Below, one piece after another: positions 23,867 to 34,486 of a stretch of 64,000 nt of DNA. Source of the stretch: Trebouxia sp. TZW2008 (Eukaryota; Chlorophyta; Trebouxiophyceae; Trebouxiales; Trebouxiaceae); the NCBI GenBank assembly GCA_002118135.1, contig BDIU01000253.1, forward strand, positions 62,001-126,000, written 5' to 3'. Under the pieces are notes generated by a model. That model did not search any database and had not been told where the DNA came from. It saw nothing but the letters and a program-made list of their open reading frames with translations. Both the position numbers and the translations under genes were made by a program. Each line of letters opens with the position of its first letter. Positions within the stretch are counted from its first letter, which is position 1.

Positions 23867-26800
23867 TTAGGCTTCAGTTTGAGTCTGATCAGAGTTGCTA
23901 GGCTCATTTAGCAAAGGCAAGTGGGCAGATTCTTCAGAGTCTTGCCCATTTGATGTTTCTGGTGGATTCAGATCATTTGTTGATTGCTGCTGATCCCTGT
24001 AGTCTGGGCTATACCTAGCTAGCACAGCTCCCCAAGCATATATAGCTGCAGCTAGGAGTAGGAAAAGACTGCAGATGGACATGCTCAACCTGCCACACCA
24101 AACAACGATTTGTGTAACAAGTTCAGCTGTTGTGAGTTTACAAACAACTGCAGTTTTGGTTGAAAGATGACTTTCAGGTTGATAGGAGTAATAGGAGGCT
24201 GCAGATGGACATGCTCAACCTGCCAGGGATTAGCAAGACCTGCTGGACATCATAGGACTGGGGCCAAAAGCTGTTGGATACATGACCGTGCTCGCTGACA
24301 CAGAGCAAGTCATGGCAACTTGTGAGACAGATGGCATCATGCCTTGAGCATGGGACATGACGGCATGAACATTGGCATCAGTATCGTCAATGCAGCAGCA
24401 CTTGATTGCTACTGATGTAACAAGACACCACCAGTCCTTACATTCCTGTCAAGCTTGCATTGTCAGCAGCTTGGCAAACATAAAACATTTACAGGCTTGT
24501 CAAAAGAGCACTATTGACCTGCATTTAGCAAGGTTGCTCTGTGGTCACAAACAATACTGCCATCACTATGAATGCTTGGGATTGACAGCACCTCGTAAAA
24601 GAACAATTTCTGGAGCTTTGAGCAACACTGACCTCCAGTTGGAGAGGTTGCTCTGCAGCCAGCCTAGGGCAGGCGGGGAGGGTACATCGCCCCCCAGGTG
24701 GATACAGATAATGAGTATGGCCATGCCAAAAGGGCGCAACAGTGCTGGCACTGACCACAATGCCACTGCATTTGAGGGTGCCTGCAGACACATTGGAAGA
24801 GTTGGGTCTGACTGCTGTAATGGCTGGCGCATGCAGGGCGACTACATACCAAATTCATCATAGTAAAAGACTGCTCAAGTGGACACAGATGTGATGGAGA
24901 CTGAGCTCACGGTGTTCATGATTGTGTTGTGGTGTGATCTGAATAATATTCAATGCAGACACTGTTGGAATGCCTTCTCAGCAGAGTTGCTAAGGGCCAC
25001 AGTGGCACTGGCATTGAAAACAAAGATCGTTGCATTGGAGGGTGCCTAGAGTCAGCTAAGTTTGCCTGGTTGCTGTCAGATTGGTGAGTTGATTCATCAT
25101 GACGTTTTGTCACGAATGACGCATGCGGGACCTCCGCACACACAGCAATCCTGTCACAGTAACAGGCTGTTCCTTTGCACAAAGATGTGAGGCACATTGA
25201 CCTCAGAATGATCATGATCATGCTGTGGTGTGATCTGAACAATATCCACAGTAAGTTCTGCAGCCGTGCCCTCTCAGCAGCATTGCCACAGGGCCGCAAC
25301 AGCACTGGCATTGGCAACAATGCTACTGCATCAGAAGACGCCTATAAGCAAGGCATTATTATGCAGACTGTTGGCATTGTCTGCAATTTGGGCATGTAGT
25401 ACAAGGTGGTACAGTGACTTCTCTTTGCAACGACTGCTTTGCTTCCCAAGAAATTGTCCTTACTGTTGCTTCTGAACTTGCAAGAGATACGATGGCAGTC
25501 AGCATGCATTGATTGCTTGCCTTGTCCTGACATTACAATTGTCCTTATATCAGGAGTCCGTGCAAATGGAAGTCACTGCAGCTACTTGCACAGTAGAAGC
25601 AACCGTGACTGTGCTTGACTCAAAGGACTGAAGACATGCCTTTGCAACAGTTGAAGGCATGCCTCAACTACCTTTTGGTCAAGCACGGCCACATTTCCTT
25701 CCGCTGTGATCGTAGTCACCATCAGAACATTGCCCACCGACTACATGGCATGATGCGCATGCGTACTCAAAAGCTGACAAGGGCAGGCAAACAGCACAGC
25801 AGCAGCACACAAATGCGTTTGCAGGGCTCACAAAGGTGATGAGGCCAGAGTGCAAGTGTTGCAAACCAGGATGCCATGCTGAAAATCATCAGCCATACCT
25901 CACACAAAAGTTGTACGTAATAGGCATCAGCCACAAAGAGAGATCTACTGAGTCCTGTGAGACTACAAGCTGATCATAATCGAGCCCAAGTAACAGCTGC
26001 AATCATCAGCTAGCTGCAATCAATGGCTGCATCCAGGAGCTGCATTCAATAGCTACACGTAACAGCTGCATGCAGACACTATCCTGCATGCAGCAAGTGT
26101 GCAAAGCTCAAATGTTGAACGTCCACAGTATGTGACCTAAAGTCATAGCTGCTAGCAGTGTATAGGACAATTCTGCGAGCAAATCTGTGTAGCAAAGAGA
26201 GCCAGCTGGCCCAAGGCAAAGTAGGGGACAAACATGGCAACATTTGTTGCTGTCAATAGTGCTGATGTGAGTAGTGTTTGGGACTGACCTGAACGGCCAA
26301 GAGTGCGAGCAGGCCCAAGGCGAAGTAGGGCACAAACATGGCAGTACCCACTGCTGTCAGAAGTGAATGGGGGCATGCTTTTCTGATGTCAGTGATGATT
26401 CAGGCTGAACTGAATGGCAGAGAGGGCCAGCTGGCCCAAGGCAAAATACAGCATCAACACCACAGTCCTCAATGCTGGCAGCGGTGTTTGGTACTGAATA
26501 GCTGATGGTAGCGAAGGAGGCTGACCTGTATGGCAAAGAGCGCCAGCTGGCCCAAGGCAAAGTAGGGCACAAACATGGCAAAGGAGGAGGCCGCAGCAAA
26601 GCTGGCCACCAGCAGCAGCGCCCTGCAAACCATGGAAGCTGTTGCTGACGCAGCCGATGGCCAGCGCGTGGTTTCATACAGGACCCAAATAGAGAAATGA
26701 GCACAACAAGTCTATGTACAGTAATATCCAAGGGACAATCATCAATAATATTGCTAACGCACAAAATGGCCAGCACGTGCTTTTGTGTAGGACCCAAACA

Positions 26801-29800
26801 GACAAACAAGCACAACACGTCTTTGTTCAGTAATGTCCCAGGGACAGTCACCAAGATCATTGCTGATGCAGCAAATGACTCAGGTGTGTTTGATGAGAAA
26901 CACACCACATCTCATGAAGCACTCAACAGCACAGCGACGGAACTGTAAGATCCAATACATAAGACATCTGAGTGCTTTATGCCAGGTACACTCACAAGCG
27001 ATCACTGCTGAAACCGCAAATGACCAGTGCATTTTCAATAGATGACGCAACATGATCCATCAACCAACCATTCATAAGAGCATATCGCATCTTCATGTGC
27101 GCTATATCCAAGTCTGCTCACCCAAGAACATTGCTGACGCAGCAAATGGCCATGGCGTTTTTCTTGGAAGACCCAACACGGTCCAGGGCCACCCCCCCTA
27201 GTATGGTGCCCACCACCCCTGTGCCCACTGTTACAGCCCCAAACTTCAGATCAGCCCCTTCAGGGGCCAAATGAAACACCTTGGCCCCAGCTTTAGGCCC
27301 CCAATATGCATACGCTCCCAGCACACCTGGCACACAACAGCAAAATTGCATTTGAACAGTCACAAATGGTGGCATTGGACAGTCACTGCCCCAAATTTGA
27401 GGTCAGCCCCTGAAGAGGCCAGATGCAACACCCTAGCCCCAAATTTTGGGGCCCAGTATGCGTATGCCTCCAGCAAACCTAAATCACAGTGGCAAAACAG
27501 AAGTTGGACAGTCATAAATTGTGTGACTGGAGCATCGCCGCCCAAATGGTGAGATCAGCCCCTTCAGGGCCAAATCAAGTACCTCGGCCCCAGCTTCAGG
27601 CCATCAGCATGCATACACCCCCAGCACACCTAGGGTGCAAGACAAACATGTGAATGGCACAAGTCACACAATGCATGCAAGTCGACAGTCACTGTCCTAA
27701 TTGTGCCCAACAGGCTACATATTGACGCGACCTTGTTGATAGCAATGGGGAATACACAGCAGTATTGAGTGCTGCGCTGTGTAGACACTGCTGAATGACA
27801 ACAAGGGTACTGAAGCCTTACACAGGAGCTGTCTTTCTGCAACAGCTGGACAGCATATGCATGGCTGTCTTTCCTGTACAGACCCACCAGCTAACAGCAG
27901 GCATTTGCACAGGCCAAGGAGGCCCTGAGCAGCATTCGTGTCTGCGAATGGGGTGATCATGCATTCTCATGCAGCATAACGCCAGTCATTCATCTGTTGC
28001 TCAGGTGATTGGGCAGCAGTCTCATGTGTAATTGTGAGGGAATGGCATGCATGCACGCGGATTATGATGTCAACCATTCGTTCCCCTCCCAGGTGGTTGC
28101 TGCACTCAATGCAGCCCTTGAGCAGGAATTACATCTCCAACTGGGATAGGAAGGCATGCAGTGCCATGGCAGTGTGATGTGAGCCATTGGTCTGGCTGTC
28201 AATGGGGGCGCTGAATATTTGCATATGGTGGGCCAGCAGGCAGCGGCAGCATGATGGCCTCACAGCAGGGAACTCATCTGCATACACAGCTGTGCCTGCT
28301 ACCATGGCTTACAGAATCAGAAGCTTGTTCTATATATCACCTGTACATATTGCTATGTCTGTCCTGACACCTGTCTCGTGCAGCACTGCATGCAATCTCC
28401 ACACAGAGTACATGTAATGCGCCTGCCATGTTTGTCACATATAGCGGTGAGTGCATTGCATGGTCTGACCTGTATACACGGCTGTGCCTGCCACGTTTAG
28501 CACGTACACAGGGTGCTTTGCCAAGGTCTTCAAGTCTGCTAGGGCGCTGCTAATGCCATGCTGCAGCTTGTTAGTCACGCCTTTGCTTGCTAGCGAGCCA
28601 GCATCATTCTCACCTGCAAACATCATCAAGCGTCTTTTAAGAAACATAAGATATGCGTGCACTTGCAAATGGAAGCATGCTTGCAACCCTTGCAATTTTC
28701 TTGCGAGCTAGGATCGTCTCCACCTGCAAGCACCACCAGACGTCCCTTGTGCCATGTAGGGCATGTCTGCAAATGACAGCATGTTTGGGCGTGCTAGAAA
28801 GCTAGAGTTATCTTCACATCCCCCATAAAAAGTGTTGCTGCTTCACAGGACCTGCCTGCAGCTGCAACGGAAAGCAGGCATCATTCACAATTTCATCAAA
28901 GGTTTTGACTTACCAGTGTGTTGTGGCTTGCCTCTGAGGTCTACAGCAGGCCCAACAGCACAGAACAGAGCAGTGCAGCAAAAGCTTCCAGCAAAAAAAC
29001 GGCTCTTCAGCCCAGGGCTGGTGCAATAATGCCCCCCCAGGATATAGCCAGCAGCATAGCCGACAGAGATGCACAGGTCCTACTCACATCTTGTAGAGCT
29101 TCCTTACAGGTTATGACTTACCAGTGTGTTGTGGCTTTCCTCTGGGGTCTACAGCAGGCCCAACAGCACAGAATAGGGCAAAGGGCAGCATTGCAGCAGC
29201 CTCCAGAAGGAATACAGCCCTCCAGCCCAGGGCTGGTGCAATAATGCCCCCCAGGATATAGCCAGCAGCATAGCCGACAGAGATGCACAGGTCCTACTCA
29301 CATCTGGTAGAGCTTCCTTACAGGTTATGACTTACCAGTGTGTTGTGGCTTTCCTCTGGGGTCTACAGCAGGCCCAACAGCACAGAATAGGGCAAAGGGC
29401 AGCATTGCAGCAGCCTCCAGAAGGAACACAGCCCTCCAGCCCAGGGCTGGTGCAATAATGCCCCCATGATATAGCCAGCAGCATAGCCAACAGAGATGCA
29501 CAGGTCCTACTCACATCTTGTAGAGCTTCCTTACAGGTTATGACTTACCAATGTGTTGTGGCTTTCCCCTGAGGTCCACAGCAGGCCCAACAGCACAGAA
29601 CAGGGCAAAAGGCAGCATAGCAAAAGCCTCCAGCAAGAAAACGGCTCTCCAGCCCAGGGCTGGGGCAATGATGCCCCCCAGGATATAGCCAGCAGCATAG
29701 CCAACAGGGATGCACAGGTAGAAAGTGGCCAGCCAGCGGGACTTTCTTTGTGGTGGCGCTGTGTCATCTGCAGCAACGAGAACGGGGTGCCGTCAGGCAA

Positions 29801-31385
29801 TAAGTAGCTATACAAGCCTGTCTCATCTGCACCATCATGAGAGGGTTGCTGACAATCAGTAGCAGGCTGTACAAGTGTTGACGAGGATATAGCCAGCAGC
29901 ATGGCCGACAGGGATGCACAGGCAGAAGGCGGCCAGCCAGCGAGATTTGCCCTGTGGTGGCGCTGTGTCATCTGCAACAGCGGAATGTTTGTGGTCAGAT
30001 AAGACGTCACGCTTTGCAAGTTGGCAGGGATCACAAAGCAAGTATGGTGGTGCAACAACTTCCCCCAAGATGTAGCCAGCAGCATGGCCCACTGGTATGC
30101 TGAATATAGAAAGTGGCCAGCCAGCGAGACTTGTTTTGTGGTGGTGCTGTGTCATCTGCAGCATTGAGAGATAAGTGGAAATGATTGCTCCTTCACAAAA
30201 ACAGTTGCTCGAGAGCATTTTCAGTGTGAGAAACATGAATGGAAAACTGATCATTGCCCCCCAAAATATGCCCAGCAGCATAGCTGATAGTGAGATGCAT
30301 AGGTAGAAGATGGCCAGTCAGCAAGGCTTGCATTGTGGTGATGCGGTGTCGTCTGCAACCAACAGATAAGTGCAGCCAATTCTTAGTATGAGGACAGTTG
30401 ATATGAGGACACTTGGTATGAGGACAGTTTGAATGTACAAACAATGCAATTGTGGATGCACCACTGCAGTCTAACTGCAATGGTACCTCTGAGTGAGGAC
30501 AAGTTGACACGTGAATAGTTGACTCAGTAACAAAAGTGGCGTTCACAAGGGAATTTTGCTGTACCTATGAGAGGCGACGCCAGGGAGACAAAGGAGGCCT
30601 CACCCAAGCCCACTACCATGCGACACAGCAGCAAACTATGGTAGCCTGCAGAATGAAGAGATTTTGTTTGCTTATGCTGAACAACATACGACAGTGATGA
30701 TGACAATGATGCTAAAGCCACTGACCAATGCTGAAGGCACAGCCTGCTGTGGACAGGATCCAAGCTCCCAATCCCACAGCCATAAGCCTGAATGCTGAGT
30801 AATGCTTGCTGGCCTCAGCAAACAGAGGCGCAAATAGCAGCAGACCAACCTGCATGTTCAGAATTCAAATCTTTTATTGATATTCATGCAATGTGGGCTG
30901 ACTTGCATGTGTGGGCAAGCTCAATGAAGACAGCGCGACGCAGAATGATGCAGATGGGACAATGCGCTTTGCAAACACTATTGCAAATTCAAAGTTGAAG
31001 TACCATGAAAGCAGTCGCCAGGAAACCATCTTGTGTCAAAGTAAGGCCAAAGTCCCCCTGTGACAAAGCCACAGTTGAGTTGCCCAAGTACATCAGGTTC
31101 AGCAAGCAGCACTGCAAAAAGGTTGATGATGTGAACAGCAAAACGCATGTGTCTGACCACAATACCATACGCAGGACGCCCCTCCTTTGTGGCTATGTCC
31201 CCGTTTACCCCATTGCTTGCTATAACGCCTGCAAGATCAGCAGACGTATGGAGCGAGTGCCTGCTTCGCAACCGCTGCGTGACCAAGGTACGTGCCCTCA
31301 AGTCACCTCGATCTATATAGACGAGCATATTCATCGCGCAGAACAGCAGGAGCAGTCTTGCAGGGGTCAACCATGCAGTTGGCAT
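23867..31385 (-). CDS. Spinster-type major facilitator transporter
   Basis: Exon 1 starts at ATG 31385: MPTAWLTPARLLLLFCAMNM and LVYIDRG (TM1). Later exons, from high to low coordinates, give VIASNGVNGDIATKEGRPAY (about 31170-31240), LTQDGFLATAFM (31010-31120), LLLFAPLFAEASKHYSAFRL (30725-30850), CRMVVGLGEASFVSLASPLI (30565-30650) and WLATFYLCIPVGYAAGYILG with LGWRAVFLLEA (29549-29767). Then come SALADLKTLAKHPVYVLN (28480-28610), GAYAYWGPKAGAKVFHLAPE (27130-27330), FAMFVPYFALGQLALFAIQ (26525-26620), LRPFGMAILIICIHLGGDVP (24640-24790), and a final exon ending at 23867 with a hydrophobic helix and an acidic Ser/Asn/Gln tail. This is the order of plant spinster homologues, proposed lysosomal/vacuolar sphingolipid or lysolipid carriers. 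Most introns contain repeated fragments of adjacent exons, which stretch the gene to 7.5 kb. Confidence 0.88.
24180..24240 (-). repeat. Copy of the acceptor of the last spinster exon
   Basis: GCTGCAGATGGACATGCTCA followed by ACCTGCCA occurs both at the true exon start (about 24070-24095) and at 24200-24228, with flanking TAGGAGTA blocks in both. Confidence 0.75.
24510..25350 (-). repeat. Copies flanking the second-last spinster exon
   Basis: The exon end (plus strand CCAGTTGGAGAGGTTGCTCT) recurs at 24516-24548. The exon start (ACAATGCCACTGCATTTGAG with GGTGCCT) recurs at about 25010-25050 and 25285-25345. Thus copies of the 3' end lie downstream and copies of the 5' end lie upstream of the real exon. 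Confidence 0.75.
26165..26500 (-). repeat. Three tandem partial copies of a spinster transmembrane exon
   Basis: Fragments encoding MFVPYFALG or LYFALGQLAL recur at about 26190-26250, 26290-26345 and 26414-26465, downstream of the intact exon at 26525-26620. Each includes the exon's end and donor region, with a spacing near 110 bp. Confidence 0.9.
26640..26900 (-). repeat. Copies of the end of a spinster exon
   Basis: The block around plus-strand CATTGCTGACGCAGCAAATG and the GGACCCAA segment (true exon end at 27119-27180) is repeated at about 26645-26700, 26740-26800 and 26860-26890 with decay. Confidence 0.7.
27360..27645 (-). repeat. Two tandem copies of the GAYAYWGPK exon start
   Basis: The exon at 27130-27330 is preceded upstream by two partial copies at 27370-27490 (open, encoding EAYAYWAPKFGARVLHLAS) and 27545-27640 (degraded). 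The first copy keeps an acceptor and an open frame, so use as an alternative exon cannot be excluded. Confidence 0.9.
28913..29548 (-). repeat. Three ~210-bp tandem copies of a spinster exon's 3' part plus donor
   Basis: Units at about 28913-29075, 29115-29290 and 29327-29502 repeat the 3' two thirds of the exon at 29549-29767, its GTAAGT donor, and part of the intron. The middle two units are nearly identical, indicating recent duplication. At least the unit near 29115-29290 is open and encodes GYAAGYILGGIIAPALGWRA. Each unit begins at an AG before GACCTGTGCAT. Confidence 0.95.
29875..30365 (-). repeat. Three copies of the same spinster exon's 5' part plus acceptor
   Basis: Blocks at about 29880-29975, 30065-30160 and 30258-30362 repeat the exon's first third (encoding DDTAPPQ and WLATFYLC in the true copy) with its CTGCAGATGACAC acceptor. 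They lie upstream of the true exon and are more diverged than the downstream 3' copies. Confidence 0.92.
30390..30535. repeat. Dispersed TGTAAGGACA-family element, copy C
   Basis: Contains four TATGAGGACA-type motifs and the shared core CTAACTGCAATGGTACCTCT plus GAGTGAGGACAA, as in 9186-9315 and 9590-9745. It sits in a spinster intron. Confidence 0.6.
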
Positions 31386-32299
31386 CCTGATCTTGGCAAA
31401 ATCTTGCCGGACCAAGCACCGCCACGCAACGCACTTGAATGCGATGCAGCTCAGTCAATGCAGCTAGAAAAAGAGACCCCTAAAGCAATGCGGGAGTTGG
31501 GAGAATCCGCCGTTAATGCAATGCTGCAAGGCTGTTTGGTACACCTGTATCTTGTGTGGCAAACTTTCTACATGCACCACATCAGATCGTGGTATTGCTT
31601 ACACTGCAACCATCGTTGTAAGAAGCACATGATCAAGTGCACGACACGACATCGACTTTTGTCTGTAAGGATCCGACTCATCAGTGTTTTGCTGCAAGCT
31701 CTACTGCATGTTTTTGTCATTGCATTGCAATTCCTTGCAGATGTGCGCTCACGATTGCTTAAGCATCTTCATTGCTGCTTTTGCAAAACTTTGAGGACCA
31801 CTACATGCTGAAGGACTGTCATTTGGATCTTTGCAACAACATAGACAGAGATCATGAACTTCACGGGCAAACCCCCGTGGCCAGGACACTCATGCATATG
31901 AGGCACATGTCCTGGCTGCCATCAGATTTGCAGAGCTGTTTGCGAATTGTAGTGTTTTGGTAGGAGCATATTCGCAGCACAAAGTCAAGCAGCAACGCGT
32001 TGACAAATTGGTGCCTCATCGACGTCTGACAGAGAAGCATCTACATCATGTGCATGTGACTGCAACATAAGCGGAATGACACGAACCCCTGACACTCCTG
32101 ACTTGCTGTTGACGCTCTCTCGGTCATACCACGAGGCTGGCATCGCTTGTTGCTTGTTCTGGCACAGAAGGAAAATCATGACGCATCGTACGGTATGACA
32201 CAGAAGCATGCGCTCAACCATGCATACACGAACTCAGTTTTGTTGTATAACGCTTCAAGCGCATGCTAGCATGATGCTCGATGGAACGGTTGTCTGCAT
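31386..32299. promoter_or_regulatory. Divergent intergenic region, spinster / thaumatin-like
   Basis: Holds start regions for the minus-strand transporter and the plus-strand thaumatin-like gene. A minus-strand ATG frame at 31985-32221 (78 residues, beginning MVERMLLCHTVRCVMIFLLC) is open but has no recognised homology, so it is listed only as a possibility. No promoter element was identified. Confidence 0.35.
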
Positions 32300-33567
32300 G
32301 TGCAGGGATTTGCGGCACTATTGCTTTTGATCAGCTGCACACAGGCAGCGCAAGGTACTTGTCATCGATCAACAATCCTCGGAACGACTTTGCAGAAGCG
32401 TGTCCTGTTCATCGACAGATGTCGACATGCATTCGAACATTGGCGTGCACGCATGCATGATGTTGTTACGCGACAAGCAGCTTGCGCATCGTCATACTTT
32501 TGCGTCGCTCTGCACCGACAGACAACATGATTGCCAGACTGTCGTCAACGGACATGAATGATGCCAGCCAGAAGATAAGCTGCGTAGTCTTGTCGTGATG
32601 CAGGGACAATCATCAATGTCATCAATGGTTGTCCTTACTCAATCACAGCATTCGCTAGGGCAGGCAGCTCACCAACCAACTCGTATAATCTGGCGTCTGG
32701 AGCGTCTCAAGCGTTGAACGTGGGATCTCAGTGGACTGGAGGATTGGTTTTCGCTTCCGTAGATGGTAGCGTCAACAACGCGCAGGTAATCGGTTGGAAT
32801 ACTGAGCAATAGCGCGCGATAAGCTGAAGAGAGAGAGAATAATTTTACATGCTTGAACAGAGAAGGCCTGCACGCAATGCGCCTTATCTTTACGACATGC
32901 TCGCGTTGCTCCGTTATCGCCATTCAAAATCCGTCTCCGCAATTGTGCTGCACCGCTTTGATCGTCCATCCGGCGCAATACTTGTCGCCGGCTGACACAT
33001 TTCCGCGCATTGACTGAAATTCGCGTTACATGCAGGCGACCCAGCTCGAGATGACGACCGGCGCTTCAGGACTTGACTACTACGACATCAGCCTTGTGGT
33101 GAGTGCATGCCTTCTTGCCTTGACGTTTTCAGATGCAACTCTGACCACCGTGCTGTCCTGGTTTGATTGCAACGCCACATGCTAACACATTTCCATTATG
33201 AGACCAGTTTCTCGGCCAGAACATGCTCTACTGATCCCTCTACGTCTGACGTGTTCTGTTTCAACTGCAGAATGCCTATAACTTGCCAGCACAGATACAG
33301 CCCTATGGCATCGTCGGCCATCCTGTGGATGGAGGATGTGCTACACCAAGCTGCACAATTGGCAATCTTGCAGCTTTCTGTCAGTCACCAAATGTCTACG
33401 GAGGCAAGTTCTGCACCAACACCGATGGGCCAGGCACTGTCTCTACTTCTGGCACACAGCAGTTCAAGTCAGCATGCCCTGCTGCGTACTCTTACTCCAA
33501 AGATGATGCTACTAGCACCAATGCTTGTACCACTGGCACCAACTACAACTTCAAGTTTTGTCCTTGA
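32300..33567 (+). CDS. Thaumatin-like (PR-5 family) secreted protein
   Basis: A signal-peptide exon near 32306-32356 reads FAALLLLISCTQAAQ; its ATG could not be placed in frame, so a short upstream exon or a different start is likely. The exon at about 32671-32775 gives YNLASGASQALNVGSQWTGG and FASVDGSVNN. The exon at 33034-33099 gives TTGASGLDYYDISLV, the strand that precedes the acidic cleft. The last exon (33271-33567) gives NAYNLPAQIQPYG, then a Cys-rich region (GGCATPSCTIGNLAAFC), then SACPAAYSYSKDDATST and the terminal FKFCP with stop. The YDxSLVxxYNLP and CPxAYSYxxDDxTST blocks with many cysteines define the family. Members are secreted and often antifungal or glucan-binding. TGTAA occurs at about 33978. 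Confidence 0.88.
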
Positions 33568-34486
33568 TAAAATTAGTGTCAGCATGCTGTTTGGGTTTAA
33601 TATTTGCCCCAGTTCTAGGTTGCTTAATCTAGATCCAAGTTGAGGGCAGCAGCAGATGCTGAGGATAATTTCTTGCAGAAACTCTTGGCGGCTGCTGATA
33701 GGGCTCACATTGTTGAATCTCACAAACAATGCAACATGCAACGAAAGCATTGGCATGTCGCCATCTGTGAGCACATTGTGAATTGAGGTAGCTTAATCTT
33801 TGGAACTGGATTTCGAAATTGGTGACTTCACGCTAGCAAGAATTGGTTACTGAAGACGTAATGTAGAGTAGAACCGCAGCTGAAGTTGGCAGTGATCTCA
33901 TTGCTTTGCAACAAACCTTTTAGGCAGATTTCATTTGTGATTATACTGGAAATGCTGAACTTTCAAGTTCATAAGATTATGTAAATGAGTGCTGCAGATT
34001 GCATCATGCAGCCACAACCTGCTGTATTCGTTGGAGGAAACTGACACCATCAGACAAACGCTTACTGTGGCACTAGATTGCATTGATGTCCCAAAGCGCA
34101 ATTGGTAGGTTCTTATGTTTGAGCAAAGCCATCAGGAAGGTATAGCCAGCTTCAGCAGTTCAGAGCAAACAAGGGGCAAACAAGCAACTCCTGTTTCCTG
34201 AGACACAACCCAGAGAAGACAAAGCCCACAATCAGCATTGGCTCATTCTGGCCAGCTGAGCGCTTTGAAACCGCTTCAGCATCTTGCCTAGCTGCTGGGC
34301 TCAAAGTGTCTGCTCCAAAAGAACTTCCAGCTGCACACAACTGTCTGAGCTGCTTTGGTCCAGTGCATCCCACTCAATACATGACAGAGCTTGCCAAAGT
34401 ACTCTGTAGTACTACCCTAATTTGTCAAAGTAAGAGTCTCAGTGCAAAAGTCAGGCCTGTTGTATGTCCATGTGTGTGCTGCCTGT
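33568..34486. other. Convergent intergenic region with one minus-strand ORF
   Basis: Between two converging stop codons. A minus-strand frame at 34152-34373 reads AAGSSFGADTLSPAARQDAE and then a hydrophobic MLIVGFVFSGLCL before a stop. It could be an alternative 3' exon with a membrane tail for the sulfurtransferase, or a chance ORF. Nothing else is supported. Confidence 0.35.

Noticed and set aside
24660..24790. Spinster exon alternative reading as an amino-acid transporter
   Set aside because: The order of all conserved blocks (IASNGVNG, YWGPKAG, GDVPSPP) fits spinster homologues and no other MFS family as well.
31005..31811. Longest open frame of the window, 268 codons on the plus strand
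   Set aside because: It runs antisense over confirmed spinster exons, has no recognisable domain or coherent hydrophobic or compositional pattern, and its length comes from the coding bias of the opposite strand.
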